Positions 22,801-32,770 of a stretch of DNA of 64,000 bases are shown here, piece after piece. The notes below the pieces were generated by a model. It made no database searches, was not told the DNA's origin, and worked only from the letters and a program-made list of their open reading frames with translations. This DNA comes from Engraulis encrasicolus. Its lineage: Eukaryota; Chordata; Actinopteri; Clupeiformes; Engraulidae. The stretch's first letter is position 1, and every line of letters begins with the position of its first letter. Location of the stretch: assembly GCF_034702125.1 (NCBI RefSeq), contig NC_085880.1, positions 47,772,096-47,836,095 on the forward strand. The letters run 5' to 3'. The position numbers were made by a program, and so were the translations under genes.

Positions 22801-25800
22801 TATAGAAAGTGTATATGAATGTTGACACTTAGGAGGCAGTGTTTCTTCTTTCCCAAGTGGTTAACGCCCTACAAAAATAATTCAAAGACATAGCACAGAG
22901 TCCTTAAAGGGACACTGTGTGACATTTTTAGTGGTTTATTTCCAGAATTAATATTGACATTCACTAATGTTACCTTTTTCATGAATACTTACNACCAGCA
23001 TCAAATTCTAAATTTTCATTATGACTGGAAAAAATTCAGTTTTCATACATCTTTGAAAAATGACTGTACTTGGACCATACTAGAAAATATTTGTTTATTA
23101 CTTAGTGAACTTTCATTTAAAGATCAAATTTGGCAACGGGCAGCCCAATTTCAATGAGCAGCATAGTTGCAGTACCTTTTTTGACCATTGTCCCTTTAAT
23201 GAGGTTAAAAATAACCATATAGGGTCAGCTGAATAATTACAGAAACCATCTCTTTTGACACGTCTACGATACTTTGAAAAATGGACAAGAATGGGGTTCA
23301 TTCTGCCAAACAAAAAACAATGGGGTTTCTGTAAAAAAATATATTGCTGCACCTTCAAGGTTTACGACATTCTTCACAGGTTTTGCGATTTTCTTCACAG
23401 AATCACTACGTGTTCTGTAGACCAAAGTTGAAACCAAAGTTGAATTGTTTAGGGCAGTGGTTCCCAACCTATGGGTCGGGACCCCCCTTATGGGTCGCCA
23501 AAGATCCACAGGGGGTCGCGGAGCCCTCTTGATTTTAAGGGGTTTTGTTTTAAATATATATAGCCCATGTTGAATAAAAGACAAAGCATTTAACTAATAA
23601 ATGCATAGACACAACAAATTGTAAGTGCTACATTAAATATTTATTCTATATTTGACCAAAGACGAATTGAGGAATAAAATAACTAAAATAAGTTTTCGCA
23701 GGAAACGGAGGGCATCTTGTGACTCCCTCTCGTGCGGGCGCTCGCGTGGTTGGGTCACCAAAGCTTACAATAGTAAAAACATGGGTCCCTTAAGAAAAAG
23801 GTTGGGAACCACTGGTTTAGGGGAACACACAATGTCATGTTTGGAGGAGAAATGGAGAACCACACCTTAACCAAAACCACATCACCACTGTTAAAGGAAT
23901 ATGTCACTATTTTGGGGCTTAATACAGTTAAAATCGTTGGCCAGGGTTTATAAAGGTGGTATCGAAGCTGATGAATCGAATAAACATTGGCGGAAGGGAG
24001 GTGAACGGGGAGGAGGTGGGTGGGAGTGAGAAGGCCAATTTCTAACTGGAGACAGGTGAGCAGAGAATAAATGCTGTGTGGTTAATTAAGGGGCGTTCCA
24101 AATATCGTTGCTTTGACAGCCGAGCAGTGAATGAAACGCAGATGGTTAAACAGGATCTTTTCGCGCTGAATTACGATGAATGACAGTTTAATGGAGAATA
24201 GAATGCAGGTGGTTAATTAGGGCGTGTCAAATGTCATCACACTTCTCCCGAACTTTTTTTTAACAATACGTGCATTTTTGACAGAAATGTAAGAAATTTC
24301 GAAGGGTGTACAAACTTTTTCCGATGACTGTATATATACACTCTTCCAGAGGCTCATCCACAGTGTGGAGAAGATCTCAATGGTTCTGGAACTTTCTCCA
24401 GCCCCTACTACCCAAGATCTTACCATGACAACACCTACTGTGTGTGGAGACTGTCCGCTCCCTCTGACCAGAGGGTTCTCCTGACATTTACAGACCTACA
24501 GTAAGTGGCGCAACACCACTTACTTTCTTGTTTTATAATTTGTTAAGATGTTGCAGCATAGTGATTGCACAGTTGTTTCTTTTTTTCTTTTAAATATACT
24601 GCTGATGAAACACTGATATATTTTATTATAAGCAGTGATTGGTTATAGTAATGTTATTATTGATGAAATGTCAGCATCTTCTTAACTCTAGGAACTGTAT
24701 TATTATTGCTCTTGTTATTATTGTTATTATATTGTTATTATTGTTGTTTTTGTTGTTATAATTAATGACAACATTTGATTTTCTGATGACATCTATCAAA
24801 GCTCTGTGCTTTTCCGTTCAGGCTGGAAGGTTGCTGTATCTGTGATTACGTCACCGTCTACGATGGCCCGTCCACAGGCTACAGTCAGCTGGGGAAACTC
24901 TGCCACAACTCCTCCCAGGCTGCCTTCCACTCCTCCTCCAACCACCTGACTGTGCTCTTCAGAAGTGACAACTCTGGAGTCAGTCGTGGCTTCCAGGCTG
25001 AGTTCATCAGCTCCCTATCTACTGATGACGGTGAGGGGGTGAAGATGATGTGATGAGGAATAGTGAGATCTCCTTACCCTATGTCAGCGGTTCCCAAACT
25101 TTCCCCCCCGCACACTCCCTTTTACAATTCAATGTGGTTTGCGCACCCCCTAAGCTTATGTTGCACAGCCACACATTTTGGGCAATCCTCATTTACAATA
25201 GACATTATGTTTTTTCTGCCATCATTACAATGGAACTTGTTGCATGACAAGTCTAGGAGTTATAAACTACACTTCAGATGGATCTTTCCAGCATACAATT
25301 GACCAAACAATTAAAAACTATATAATGTTCATGAATGCGGTATAAAAACACACAGATCATCCATTGCCCTATTCAGCTCGCGCACCCCCTTGTGACAGGC
25401 CGCGCACCCCCAGGGGTGCACACACCCCAGTTTGGGAAACCCTGCCCTATGTTGTGTAAGAAATGGGATACATCCTTACTCAACTCATGTCACTGTTTGT
25501 AGGTCAAGTTCAGTGTTCAGGCGACAATATGAAAATTGTCATCTCGAGAGCTTTCCTGCGCTCTCAGGGATATGACAATGGCAATGACCTGTACGTCAAT
25601 GATGAACACTGTAGACCATCCATCACCAGCTACCAAGTCATCTTCAACTTCCCCCTCAACCGCTGTGGAACTTTCAGAGAGGTATGGGACTTGATCATAA
25701 CCTGATAAGTATTGCTGGGAGCTAGTATTGCTGGTCTCTCCTCTATACCTCATTGTGCATGTTTGTTGTATACATTCCACATTTGAATAGTGACAATGAA

Positions 25801-28800
25801 AGGCATTCCATTCTACTTTCTTACACCATACTAAGAATGAAATATGAAAATGTTAGTCACCTAGGATTGGGATGATGAACATAGCTATGATTAGCATGTA
25901 TGACTTAAAAAAAATAATAATTTACCCATCTTGACTCCTTTTTCTGTTCAGTTCAAAGGTGGCCGGGTGATCTACCATAATGCAGTGCGGGCGTATCGAT
26001 CCAGCATTGGGGAAATCACACGCCAATCAACATTCAAGCTGTCTGCTGTCTGCCATATGGATTCTGACTCTGTGTCACAGATAATGTACATCGCCCATGA
26101 GAGACCTAATTTTAACATAACTGGAACAGGCCGTTTCAATACCACTATGGCTTTCTACGCTACGTCCAGCTTCCACCAGCAAGTCTATGGCAGCCCTTAC
26201 TATGTTGAACTCAATGAGAATGTGTACGTCCAGGTGAGCCTGAGGAGACCTGACAGCAGTCTTGCCGTCTTCCTGGATACCTGCGTGGCCTCCCCAAATC
26301 CACATGACCATGCTGATCACCGCTCCTATGACATCGTGGTGAACGGGTAAGACTCACCTTTTTATCTGTTCACTGTGCTGCAAAAGTTAAACATTAAAAG
26401 TTAAAAGTTCACATTTGTGAATGGACAGCATGAATTCTGGAAGTGAACTACTAAAAATAGAACACAGTGTAGGGCTGCACGATTATGGAAAAAAAATCGT
26501 AATCAGGATTATTAATCATGATTTTTGATTTTTTTTTGAAAATTATAGCAAGATGAAGAATGAACTATAGGTATGAGCAAAATAAAATGAATTGTAATAA
26601 TTATGTAAAGGCAATAGCATGAAACTTGGGTGGACAGATTTCTAGCCAGAAACACCAGCCTGTGAGTATGTTCTGGCTTCAAAGACGCTCTCAAAGGTAG
26701 GTCACTATTGCCACGGTTAAATCACGATTGAAATCACGACTTCGATTTCACGATTTTCGATTATTTTCGATTAATGTGCAGCCCTAACACAGTGCATCTA
26801 TAAGTAAATTATGCATCTGGGCTAGCTATTAGCACTAGTTTACCACTTTCGGTAGGTTCCTTTAGCCAGGTTTATCACTTAAAGGGACACTGTGTGAGAT
26901 TTTTAGTTGTTTATTTCCAGAATTCATGCTGCCCATTCACTGTTACCTTTTTCATGAATACTTACCACCAGCATCAAATTCTAAGTATTCATTATGACTG
27001 GAAAAATTGCACTTTTCATACATGAAAAGGGAGATCTTCTCCATGGTCCGCCATTTTGAATTTCCAATAGTAATCTTTAGCTGCAACAATGACTGTACTT
27101 GGACCATACTAGAAAATATTTGTTTAATACTTAGTAAACTTTCATGTAAAGATCAAATTTGGCAATAGGCAGCCCAATTTCAATAAGCAGCATAGTTGCA
27201 GTACCTTTTTTGACCATTTCCTGCACAGTGTCCCTTTAAGCATATTTTTGGAATACCACGCTGGTGACGTGTCTTTGGTGAGTAAGTATGGTATGTTGCT
27301 GTTTCACCTTCCCAGGTGTCCCAGAGATGACACATACCGCGTCTACACAGCTGGCACTCAGCCTTACGCAAGGTTCTCCTTCCAAGCCTTCAAGTTCCTG
27401 CGGACCCATAACACCGTGTACTTGCAGTGCAACGTCTTCATCGGCCCTGCCGACGTCAACAACTCCCGCTATGGCCAGGGCTGCCAGAGGCGCGTGGCTC
27501 GAAATGTGGCTTCCCCTGGAGACCACAGTGAAATCCTGGTCCTGGGACCCATTAAGCTCAGAGGTGAAATGCCAGATGTTTTTATGTACGCTGCAAATCA
27601 ACACCTTGACATTGTTCAGCTTACTGGGATTTTCGAGCCCCCAAACCATGAAATTGCCAGTGCCAACTTCCACTTTCTGAAGTTGAGTTACTTTGTATTT
27701 GATTTGATTTGATTTAAAGGGACACAGTGTGAGATTTTTAGTTGTTTATTTCCAGAATTCATGCTGCCCATTCACTAATGTTACCTTTTTCATGAATACT
27801 TACCACCAGCATCAAATTCTAAGTATTCATTATGACTGGAAAAATTGCACTTTTCATACATGAAAAGGGGGATCTTCTCCATGGTCCGCCATTTTGAATT
27901 TCCAAAAATAGCCATTTTTAGCTGCAAAAATGACTGTACGTGGACCATACTAGAAAATATTTGTTTATTACTTTGTAAACTTTCATGTAAAGATCAAATT
28001 TGGCAATAGGCAGCCCAGTTTCAATGAGCAGCATAGTTGCAGTACCTTTTTTGACCATTTCCTGCACAGTGTCCCTTTAACTCATTGGCTGCCAGCCATT
28101 TTCATAAAAGAGTACCTCGGAGTGCCAGCGATTTTTCAGCATTTTGGGTGTTTTTTGGAGGCTCACAGAAAATTGAGTTCTGTGTCTATGTCAACACCAT
28201 ACCTATCAAAACACAGATTAGACGCTCATCTGTCATCAGAAAAAAACGGTGTCTCTCTACCCCTTTCCGTTCTTTCATAATCATCTGTTGAAATTAAGTG
28301 GAATTCGCCAAAATGCTGCTTTCTAGCCAAAAAGCTGAGAAAACGCTATTTGAAGTAGAACTATAACTGCAAACGTTTTTGCCCGTAATGGCATCGTCCT
28401 AACAACTCCAAACCTATCAGCTGCTATTACACAGTCTTCTGTCATCTGTAGCCTGAACAAAAAGATCATTTGTATGACCTTTTCAACCTAATATACTGAA
28501 ATATAACGGGGGGACTCGAAAACAAGGGTGTTTTGGTTTAGTTGCTGGCGCGCAGCATGGATCATGACAGCAGTTGCCCCTAACTCCGGTAACTCCCTAC
28601 CTCTCCCTCTCCCTCTCTCTCTCCCCTCGTTGGAGAACGAATCACAGCTGGTTTATTTCCTCCAGAAATAGTACCGTGTTGTGTCTTGTGGGGAGGGAGG
28701 CAGGTAGGTAGGCAGGCAGCACCGCTTAGCGTAGCTTACTGCAGCTTCTTTGGCAGAGCGGACAATTTGCAGATTGATGATTACTGTCATCATGGTTCTG

Positions 28801-30318
28801 CTATAGTGATCTTGTCATATATTGTTCAATGAATTTTCTTTTGATAAAGTACTGATCACACATCCAACATTTCACAAGCCGATTGGAGTGGTGAATGCTA
28901 GCTGGTCTGAGGCTAAGTGCAATGCTTTCTAATGTGAGCTGAATGCATCTGACCAGACACAAAGGCTACTCTGTTCCAAGAATCTGCAACCCCCTGTCTT
29001 TTTTGATGATACAGTAAGCTGATCATACTATACAGATCCATAAAAATAACTGTGGATTGAGTAAAAAATAGTTGACTTACCAAGGCTCCTTTATTTAGGC
29101 TTAGTTGTAAGTTGTTAGCGATTTCGTGCTAGCTAGCTAGCTAGCGTAGCAAACTTTATACCCAAGTTACCTCAGTTGGGACACATCACCACTAGTCCCG
29201 TGCATTCTCCTGTTAGATGATATTTTGTAAGCAACATCCTGATGTTGTGTAGGCTGATCACATTATCCAAAATGAAAGGTTGTCACACAGATCATCTCAT
29301 GGTGTATTTTGGGCAAGTTAGCTACAATGCCTTCTAGCTAGATAGCAACAGGGGATTGTATTTTGGTCATGAGAGGAAGGTTTTTTTTTGGTCAGGCTCT
29401 GACACTAAAATCAGTAGCCTACCTGTGTTAAAATCAGAGGGCAAGAAAGTAGACTACTGTCACAGGTGCTTTACTTTCAAAAATGATTTTGCTATGCTAC
29501 TTTTGAGATTATATTATAATAGTAAAAAAGGGGTGTTTTTGTCTTGACATTTCATCTTGCTCTGAGCTAAAGCCCTGCCTTGACTGTTCCTAAGGACACT
29601 TCTGCCACCTACAGGAACAGTTAGAAAATGCCTAGAGGCTTGAAATTCATACAGAAGATAGGTCAGACTGTCCTCGAGGCCTGGCTGTAAAAAAACGCAA
29701 TTGTCGGCGAACGACGTCGAAGGTAGGGGGCGTCACTATTTGAAATGACGTCATTCGACGGCCAAGGCAGCCAATGAGTTAAGATGTAACACAAGAACAA
29801 TAAGCAGCCATTTAAATAAAATACCAATACCATCATTAAGTGCATCTGAAAAGGAGTGGGATGAAGCCTTGCTTATTATCTCCCACCCCAATACAATCAC
29901 AACTCACTTTTGGGTTTTTGATAAAAACCTAATCTCAACTAGTAGAGTTGTAGTAGGGTAGTAGTAGAGTTGCGTTGATATGGCAGGGCTATTCAATTAA
30001 AAGTCAAAGAGGGCCAGATTTTCAAATTCCTCCCAATAAAGGGGCCAGACATAGAAAAAAAAAATTGTGGTAAAAGATGTAATGAGCATACTGTATGTTG
30101 ATGATCTGGTAGCCTCACAATGCTCACCATTCCCCCATTGGAGCGCCCTACTATTCCTTCAAAAAGCTCAGTGCCACACTACTACAACACTCATTTGTGT
30201 CATTACTTTTCTAATCACAAAAGGCTAATAAAAGGGGTGCTGTCTTGACACATTAAATTTGGTTTTCCTTCATGAATACACAAATACTGTCAGGATGGAA
30301 GTTCTGTATATTTTACTT

Positions 30319-30392
<74 letters not shown>

Positions 30393-30454
30393 TAGATCCT
30401 GAGAAGCCTGTGGCGAAGCAGCTGGAGGACTTGGTGGCAAAGGCAGACGCCTGA
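10732..30454 (+). CDS. Gene A: secreted D8C-SRCR-CUB-ZP glycoprotein (uromodulin/DMBT1-like)
   Basis: Proposed exons: 10732-10807, 16549-16926, 19371-19418, 21957-22271, 24350-24500, 24822-25030, 25503-25681, 25952-26346, 27316-27563, 30396-30454. They total 2058 nt with matching phases and no internal stop, or about 685 residues. Layout by residue: signal peptide 1-25, D8C 26-151, linker 152-167, SRCR 168-272, CUB 273-392, ZP 393-666, tail 667-685. Families with this mix (DMBT1, GP2, uromodulin, CUZD1) are secreted or apical glycoproteins that bind microbes or form filaments through the ZP module. That role is inferred here. A partial second D8C exon (about 19080-19263) is phase-compatible at its donor and might be used. 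A second signal exon (18488) is frameshifted. The introns hold many transposons, but none interrupts these exons. Confidence 0.85.
11246..11417. repeat. Perfect 85-bp-arm palindrome with two hammerhead-like cores
   Basis: The arms 11246-11330 and 11333-11417 are exact reverse complements around a 2-bp spacer. Each arm carries CTGAAGA - GGTC/GACC stem - GAAAC (minus 11302-11326, plus 11337-11361). It lies in the first intron of gene A. Confidence 0.9.
11653..12017. mobile_element. TTAA-flanked MITE (AAGGGACACTGTG ends)
   Basis: Complete copy flanked by TTAA, with inverted AAGGGACACTGTG / CACAGTGTCCC ends. piggyBac-like by its target site. Nested in the hAT-like element above. Confidence 0.75.
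12023..14081. mobile_element. About 2-kb TIR element, non-coding
   Basis: The inverted termini GGGCCTAA(A)n...TTAGGCCC extend inward as 'tttggttccggttg' / 'caaccggaaccaaa'. No transposase frame is visible. It encloses a further hairpin (13425-13567). Confidence 0.6.
13425..13567. repeat. About 140-bp imperfect hairpin
   Basis: The left arm (gttaac...gtggaatagcagcac...agagag) and the right arm (ctctct...gtgctgctattccac...gttaac) are inverted copies, with a GC-rich centre (cgctccgcgtcgg). Confidence 0.8.
15329..15372 (+). mobile_element. LINE/SINE 3' tail
   Basis: It matches the terminus at 7670-7720 ('gcgtctgccaaatgtaatg' plus AATGT repeats). Confidence 0.6.
15686..16015. mobile_element. Inverted-end element with a broken THAP-like start
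   Basis: The ends 'tactcatgaacggc' (15686) and 'gccgttcatgagta' (16001) are inverted. Inside, 15823 onward reads [10 protein letters not shown] then a stop, then [22 protein letters not shown] is how THAP zinc fingers often begin, but only the first Cys pair is suggestive and the frame is interrupted. Confidence 0.4.
16331..16500 (+). pseudogene. Two truncated copies of the D8C exon 5' end
   Basis: Sequence at about 16340-16400 and 16459-16495 repeats the splice acceptor and first codons of the D8C exon (E-P-D-P-C-x-H-Y), then degrades into stops. The repeated spacer contains 'gtcccataatgtgtt'. Gene B shows the same stutter at 36497-36560 and 37056-37120, so the arrangement probably predates the A/B duplication. 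Confidence 0.7.
16549..16926 (+). CDS. Gene A exon 2: D8C domain
   Basis: It begins [16 protein letters not shown] and ends with a [13 protein letters not shown] stretch and AYCA. Ten cysteines are spaced as in the D8C domain of uromodulin, GP2 and OIT3, with the typical [15 protein letters not shown] and VKMCPGNY segments. The acceptor at 16547-16548 restores the frame with the phase-1 signal exon (G|AG). The donor is CAG|GTAATT. The sequence WLTEPHP replaces the WLNGTHP of gene B, losing one N-glycosylation sequon. The domain is thought to fold as a disulfide-rich, glycan-bearing decoy or binding module. Confidence 0.9.
17020..17520. mobile_element. Interspersed repeat with cctccgccaagg...ccttggcggagg ends
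   Basis: Two internal copies of a phrase around 'ttagtttttgagttat' and 'ccggatcaccaccagaattt' precede a (CAAA)n stretch. The termini are inverted (ACCTCCGCCAAGGA / CTCCTTGGCGGAGGT). A truncated relative lies at 31385-31620. Confidence 0.6.
17867..18570 (+). pseudogene. Duplicated gene A 5' block with frameshifted signal exon
   Basis: This is a copy of 10193-10830. The signal exon at 18488-18553 ([19 protein letters not shown]...) has lost one base relative to exon 1 in the 'gtgac(c)acg' stretch, so it ends in phase 0 and no longer joins a phase-1 exon. The TATA-like string is also altered (TATAACAA). It is probably a dead alternative first exon. Confidence 0.7.
18768..18838 (+). pseudogene. 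Third remnant of the signal-peptide exon
   Basis: 'gtcgaggtggagatcagtga' through 'gtgaccacggctcag|ggtga' matches exon 1 of gene A, but the ATG is replaced (aag) and the core is altered. It lies just downstream of the frameshifted copy. Confidence 0.65.
19080..19263 (+). pseudogene. 3' half of a second D8C exon
   Basis: From [18 protein letters not shown] to YCPG it matches the C-terminal half of D8C (six cysteines), with a good phase-1 donor (CCAG|GTATAT). The N-terminal half is replaced by unrelated sequence, so the Cys set is incomplete. An open frame extends back to about 18888 without recognisable homology. It could still be spliced in, but more likely it is a partial duplicate. Confidence 0.6.
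19371..19418 (+). CDS. Gene A exon 3: Thr/Pro linker
   Basis: A 48-nt phase 1-1 mini-exon encoding [16 protein letters not shown]. It has a clear acceptor (tcccacag) and donor (CCAG|GTAAGT). The homologous 39-nt exon in gene B is 39436-39474. It is likely an O-glycosylated hinge. Confidence 0.8.
19620..20990 (+). mobile_element. Degenerate Tc1-like transposon
   Basis: After 'gtatttgatccc' phrases typical of fish Tc1 elements, the frame from about 19998 reads [20 protein letters not shown] and then a stop. That is recognisable as the N-terminus of a Tc1 transposase. Further downstream ('atgaaaccaaaatcaagctg', 'gtttggcatta') is equally broken. The 3' inverted repeat is not found. Confidence 0.75.
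21212..21370. mobile_element. Partial TTAA-type MITE (AAGGGACACTGTG family)
   Basis: It contains the 'agtatggtccaagtacagtc' and 'cttttcatgtatgaaaagtg' blocks of the family, but neither terminus. Confidence 0.55.
21640..21899. mobile_element. hAT-like MITE (CAGGGCTTGA ends)
   Basis: The CAGGGCTTGA...TCAAGCCCTG ends are flanked by ctagacag and ctagatag (7 of 8 identical). It stops 57 bp before the SRCR exon. Confidence 0.75.
21957..22271 (+). CDS. Gene A exon 4: SRCR domain
   Basis: A single phase 1-1 exon encodes a complete scavenger receptor cysteine-rich domain. It starts [18 protein letters not shown], runs through [35 protein letters not shown] and SLSQCRHRG, and ends VICQ. Eight cysteines make it a group B SRCR. 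Such domains bind bacterial or host ligands, often with Ca2+ (DMBT1, CD163). Gene B has SMB/mucin exons at this position instead. The acceptor is 'cttcatag' and the donor CAAG|GTAAAG. Confidence 0.95.
22904..23199. mobile_element. TTAA-flanked MITE, complete but shortened
   Basis: TTAA/AAGGGACACTGTG ends on both sides. The interior is shorter than in the roughly 360-bp copies. The single undetermined base (n, about 22993) is inside it. Confidence 0.75.
23455..23814. mobile_element. hAT-like MITE (CAGTGGTTCCCAACC ends), perfect TSD
   Basis: Flanked by gtttaggg at 23447-23454 and 23815-23822. Same family as 9354-9693. Confidence 0.9.
24350..24500 (+). CDS. Gene A exon 5: CUB domain, first half
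   Basis: Encodes [20 protein letters not shown]...YCVWRLSAP...VLLTFTDL, the first disulfide (C...C) and the FSSPYYP signature of CUB domains. The acceptor is 'ctcttccag' and the donor CA|GTAAGT (phase 2). Length 151 nt, identical to the gene B exon 48657-48807. Confidence 0.9.
24822..25030 (+). CDS. Gene A exon 6: CUB domain, second half
   Basis: Encodes [27 protein letters not shown] and the closing [12 protein letters not shown]. The C-D-Y-V-x-V-x-D-G core and the second disulfide are typical CUB. There is an N-glycosylation sequon (HNSSQ). Length 209 nt, as in gene B. Confidence 0.9.
25085..25444. mobile_element. hAT-like MITE (CAGCGGTTCCCAAAC ends), perfect TSD
   Basis: The ends CAGCGGTTCCCAAAC / GTTTGGGAAACCCTG are flanked by ccctatgt at 25077-25084 and 25445-25452. 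It sits 55 bp after the CUB exon. Confidence 0.9.
25503..25681 (+). CDS. Gene A exon 7: ZP domain, ZP-N start
   Basis: Encodes [20 protein letters not shown]...[11 protein letters not shown]...[15 protein letters not shown], with Cys 1-3 of the ZP-N subdomain. The acceptor is 'tttgtag' and the donor GAG|GTATGG, phase 0. It is 179 nt, the same as in gene B. Confidence 0.9.
25952..26346 (+). CDS. Gene A exon 8: ZP-N end, linker and ZP-C start
   Basis: Begins [18 protein letters not shown]. It contains the fourth ZP-N cysteine ([13 protein letters not shown]), the interdomain linker with an NTT sequon, and the [13 protein letters not shown]...[20 protein letters not shown] stretch of ZP-C. 395 nt, phase 0 in, phase 2 out (GG|GTAAGA). 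A cryptic donor-like CAG|GTGAGC lies inside at 26231-26237. Confidence 0.9.
26470..26786. mobile_element. hAT-like MITE (TAGGGCTGCACGATTATGG end), perfect TSD
   Basis: The TAGGGCTGCA...TGCAGCCCTA ends are flanked by acacagtg at 26462-26469 and 26787-26794. It landed inside the terminus of a TTAA-type MITE (remnants at about 26400-26461 and 26795-26805). Confidence 0.9.
26879..27239. mobile_element. TTAA-flanked MITE, complete
   Basis: Bounded by TTAA with AAGGGACACTGTG / CACAGTGTCCC ends. It belongs to the most abundant small element family in the window. Confidence 0.8.
27316..27563 (+). CDS. Gene A exon 9: ZP-C end, cleavage site and hydrophobic patch
   Basis: Encodes [11 protein letters not shown]...[14 protein letters not shown], then [24 protein letters not shown] and [14 protein letters not shown] fits a furin-type R-x-x-R cleavage site. 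LVLGPIK resembles the external hydrophobic patch that keeps ZP precursors from polymerising too early. Compared with gene B (ICP, SRC), two cysteines are replaced by Gly (27443-27445) and Tyr (27470-27472). One residue is missing relative to gene B (248 versus 251 nt). Confidence 0.9.
27714..28080. mobile_element. TTAA-flanked MITE, complete
   Basis: The terminal TTAA at 28077-28080 is shared with the next element, showing a second TTAA-targeting insertion into its edge. Confidence 0.8.
28077..29782. mobile_element. piggyBac-like non-autonomous element, 1.7 kb
   Basis: Flanked by TTAA (28077-28080 and 29779-29782), with inverted CTCATTGGCTGCC ends. There is no long reading frame, so it would need a transposase elsewhere. 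Confidence 0.75.
30319..30390. repeat. (GT)n microsatellite abutting the last-exon acceptor
   Basis: The GT run ends in 'gcgcgtag', which is the 3' splice site of the last gene A exon. The same arrangement is seen in gene B (55217-55318). Confidence 0.95.
30396..30454 (+). CDS. Gene A exon 10: acidic tail and stop
   Basis: Encodes [19 protein letters not shown] and a TGA stop. It is in frame with exon 9 (phase 1). Acidic and helical in character, it has no hydrophobic or GPI-attachment segment. Gene B exon 55319-55398 is homologous. The long introns leave room for an unseen alternative 3' exon with an anchor. Confidence 0.8.
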
Positions 30455-31118
30455 GGAACCCACTGATGACTTCATCAGCCCAAACTAATCAATCATCTCT
30501 TCTCCTCCTCAACTTTCTACCAATCATGTCTTATCACAGAGGGACTCTATGGGGTGCCGAAATTGCACCCCTCTACTTCCGCACCACGGGAAAACATTTT
30601 GAATGGAAGTGAATGGGGCGAGTAAAGCTAAATCCTGATTCCATTTGACATGTGCTTCTGAATTTCACATGATAGCACTGAATTTTAAATATTTGGATGG
30701 CGTCATAAGACCACTCATTTTTTGCAGGCAAGGAACCCTGATTTCATTTTTGCGTGAGACTTGGTAATAGTAATAGACGTGCGCCTCACGTGCCCCTCCG
30801 TAAAGGCGCGTCAGACATGCCATCTCTCTTGTGTAGTCTAAACAATTAAATATTTTTCCATGCACACAACTCACAGACTGCTTGACAAGTGAAGTCGACT
30901 ACACCAGTGGTTATTATGAATTCTGAGGTACAGCATATGTCTGATCTAGGGAGGAAAGTGAGATGGATTGGTTAACAGGTTACATCAGTCCAATAGAACC
31001 CATCAAATGTTTTGACTTCCCCATGAGCCGTCTGGAAGGGGTGTAGACTTAGGCACCCCGTGGTACTCTATGTAATGATTATTGTTATTCTTTTCTCCTT
31101 CTGTACTTTCAAATGATT

Positions 31119-31124
31119 ATTAAA
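31119..31124 (+). terminator. Gene A poly(A) signal ATTAAA
   Basis: ATTAAA lies in 'aaatgattattaaag', conserved in sequence and relative setting with gene B (55529-55534). Confidence 0.65.
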
Positions 31125-31384
31125 GCATCCCAAAAGGCATGACACTGGGTTGTGTGTATTTTCTATCAGTTCTGATGATCCAGTAAAGTGAAGCATTAAG
31201 CATGAACACAATGGAATGGTTTCAATGGAAATAATGTCTGTACTCACATATCAATCAACCACACTAAACAATAATCCCTTGGCGCCGCGCCCACAACCTT
31301 ACTCATTATAAATCGAACACAAACCCACGGCTTATTGCTTAAATGATGCCCCTCCATGCAAATTATGTACCGTAAAATACCAGA

Positions 31385-31620
31385 CTAGAAATGCACTCAG
31401 AGAGTGCCGACCTCTGCCAAGGAAGCTGTTTGACAGAACACTTGACTGTTACACCCTGTTTTTATTTTAAGTCTTTTTGCCTTCTTTTTGTGGAGTTAGA
31501 AACAATGTCAAAAGTTGCCCTGTCCCACAATTCAATTTGTGGTCATTTGGGGCGTCTAGATTTGTAGGTAAGCAATGGTGAATATTATTTTTAAAAATCA
31601 ATTCATGATCCGGATCGCCT
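31385..31620. mobile_element. Truncated repeat related to 17020-17520
   Basis: It shares 'gcactcagagag' through 'catgatccggatc' with that element. The right half is missing. Confidence 0.55.
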
Positions 31621-31734
31621 GTGCAAGGGGACAGCGCCCAATGGCGCCCCTAGGGAGCAGTGCGAAGGGATGGTACCATGCTTAGGGTACCTCAGTCATG
31701 GAGGAGGATGTGGGAGAGCACTGGTTGATTTGTC

Positions 31735-31825
31735 CCTCCACCAACCTGGAGGGTCAGGAGTCGAACCGGCAACCTTTGGCCTACAAGTCTGACGCCCTAA
31801 CCACTTACCCATGACGGCCCATTAG
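31735..31825 (-). mobile_element. tRNA-derived SINE head
   Basis: On the minus strand it reads as a tRNA-like RNA polymerase III promoter: an A-box-like 'taagtggttaggg' and a B box 'ggttcgactcc'. A similar fragment is at 39985-40085. Confidence 0.6.
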
Positions 31826-31982
31826 GGTTTGTACAAGGTGGATGACTCACATTACAACAGCAGAATTGTCAGGAAAGCCAAGAATGTGACCTCTGACCCT
31901 ACACATCCAGCACTTGATCTATTCACACTCATTATTTACATACTCACAACATGGAATTAGTATACTTGGATGACCTTTTATC

Positions 31983-32395
31983 TAGAGATGCACCAGATCC
32001 TGATTTTTAGGATCCTGCCGGATACCGGATCCACTGCTTAAGATCCTGCCGGATCCGGAACCGGATACCGGATCCTACAAAAGCGTTGAAACATATAGTC
32101 TACTCGCACACGTGGGAACACGTTGGCTCAAACTATTTTTTAGACTCATTGGCTTACTGCCACACTGCCTGCAACGGCCGCTTCCAAAGGGCTTTCACTC
32201 CATGCAGTGATCGGGGTTGTGAAAGACTGACTGAAAAGCCTAGGCTACGTAAAAACGAGAGATGCACCAGATCCTGATTTTTAGGTAAATGCCGGATACC
32301 GGATCCACTGCTTAAGATCCTGCCGGACCGGATCCTGTGAAAAACCCTATTATCCTGCCGGATCCGGAACCGGAACCGGATCCGGTGCATCTCTA
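31983..32395. mobile_element. hAT-like MITE (TAGAGATGCACC ends), perfect TSD
   Basis: Flanked by cttttatc at 31975-31982 and 32396-32403. The interior is rich in GGATCC-like repeats (ccggatccgg). Sister copy at 36596-37019. Confidence 0.9.
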
Positions 32396-32770
32396 CTTTT
32401 ATCATTTGAAGGTCTTGATTTCGCAAATAACAGTATTTACAGTGCCATAGATGCAACAAAGCCAAAGAATGAATATGTTTTATGAAGTTTTATGTCATTT
32501 TATTCTTTATTTATTTCCTTTCTATGTTTTTTTATTATTAATTAATAGTCTTCAATGAGAGTCCACCAATGAAATGGACGATTATTATTATCCTTTTATT
32601 GTTCCACTCATTGGGTGAGGAAAACAAATGTCTGATGGAATGTAATCATCATTATAGCACAATAAAGTATTAAAAAAAAACGTCAAGGTGCCAATACTAA
32701 TAGGCAGCGCTGTAGGGAAAAGGAACTCTTATTGTGTAGCTTCATGTATTTACCTGTACCTGTCATGCAT

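Noticed and set aside
22045..27673. Minus-strand open frames over the SRCR, CUB and ZP exons
   Set aside because: They are antisense shadows of strongly conserved plus-strand domains.
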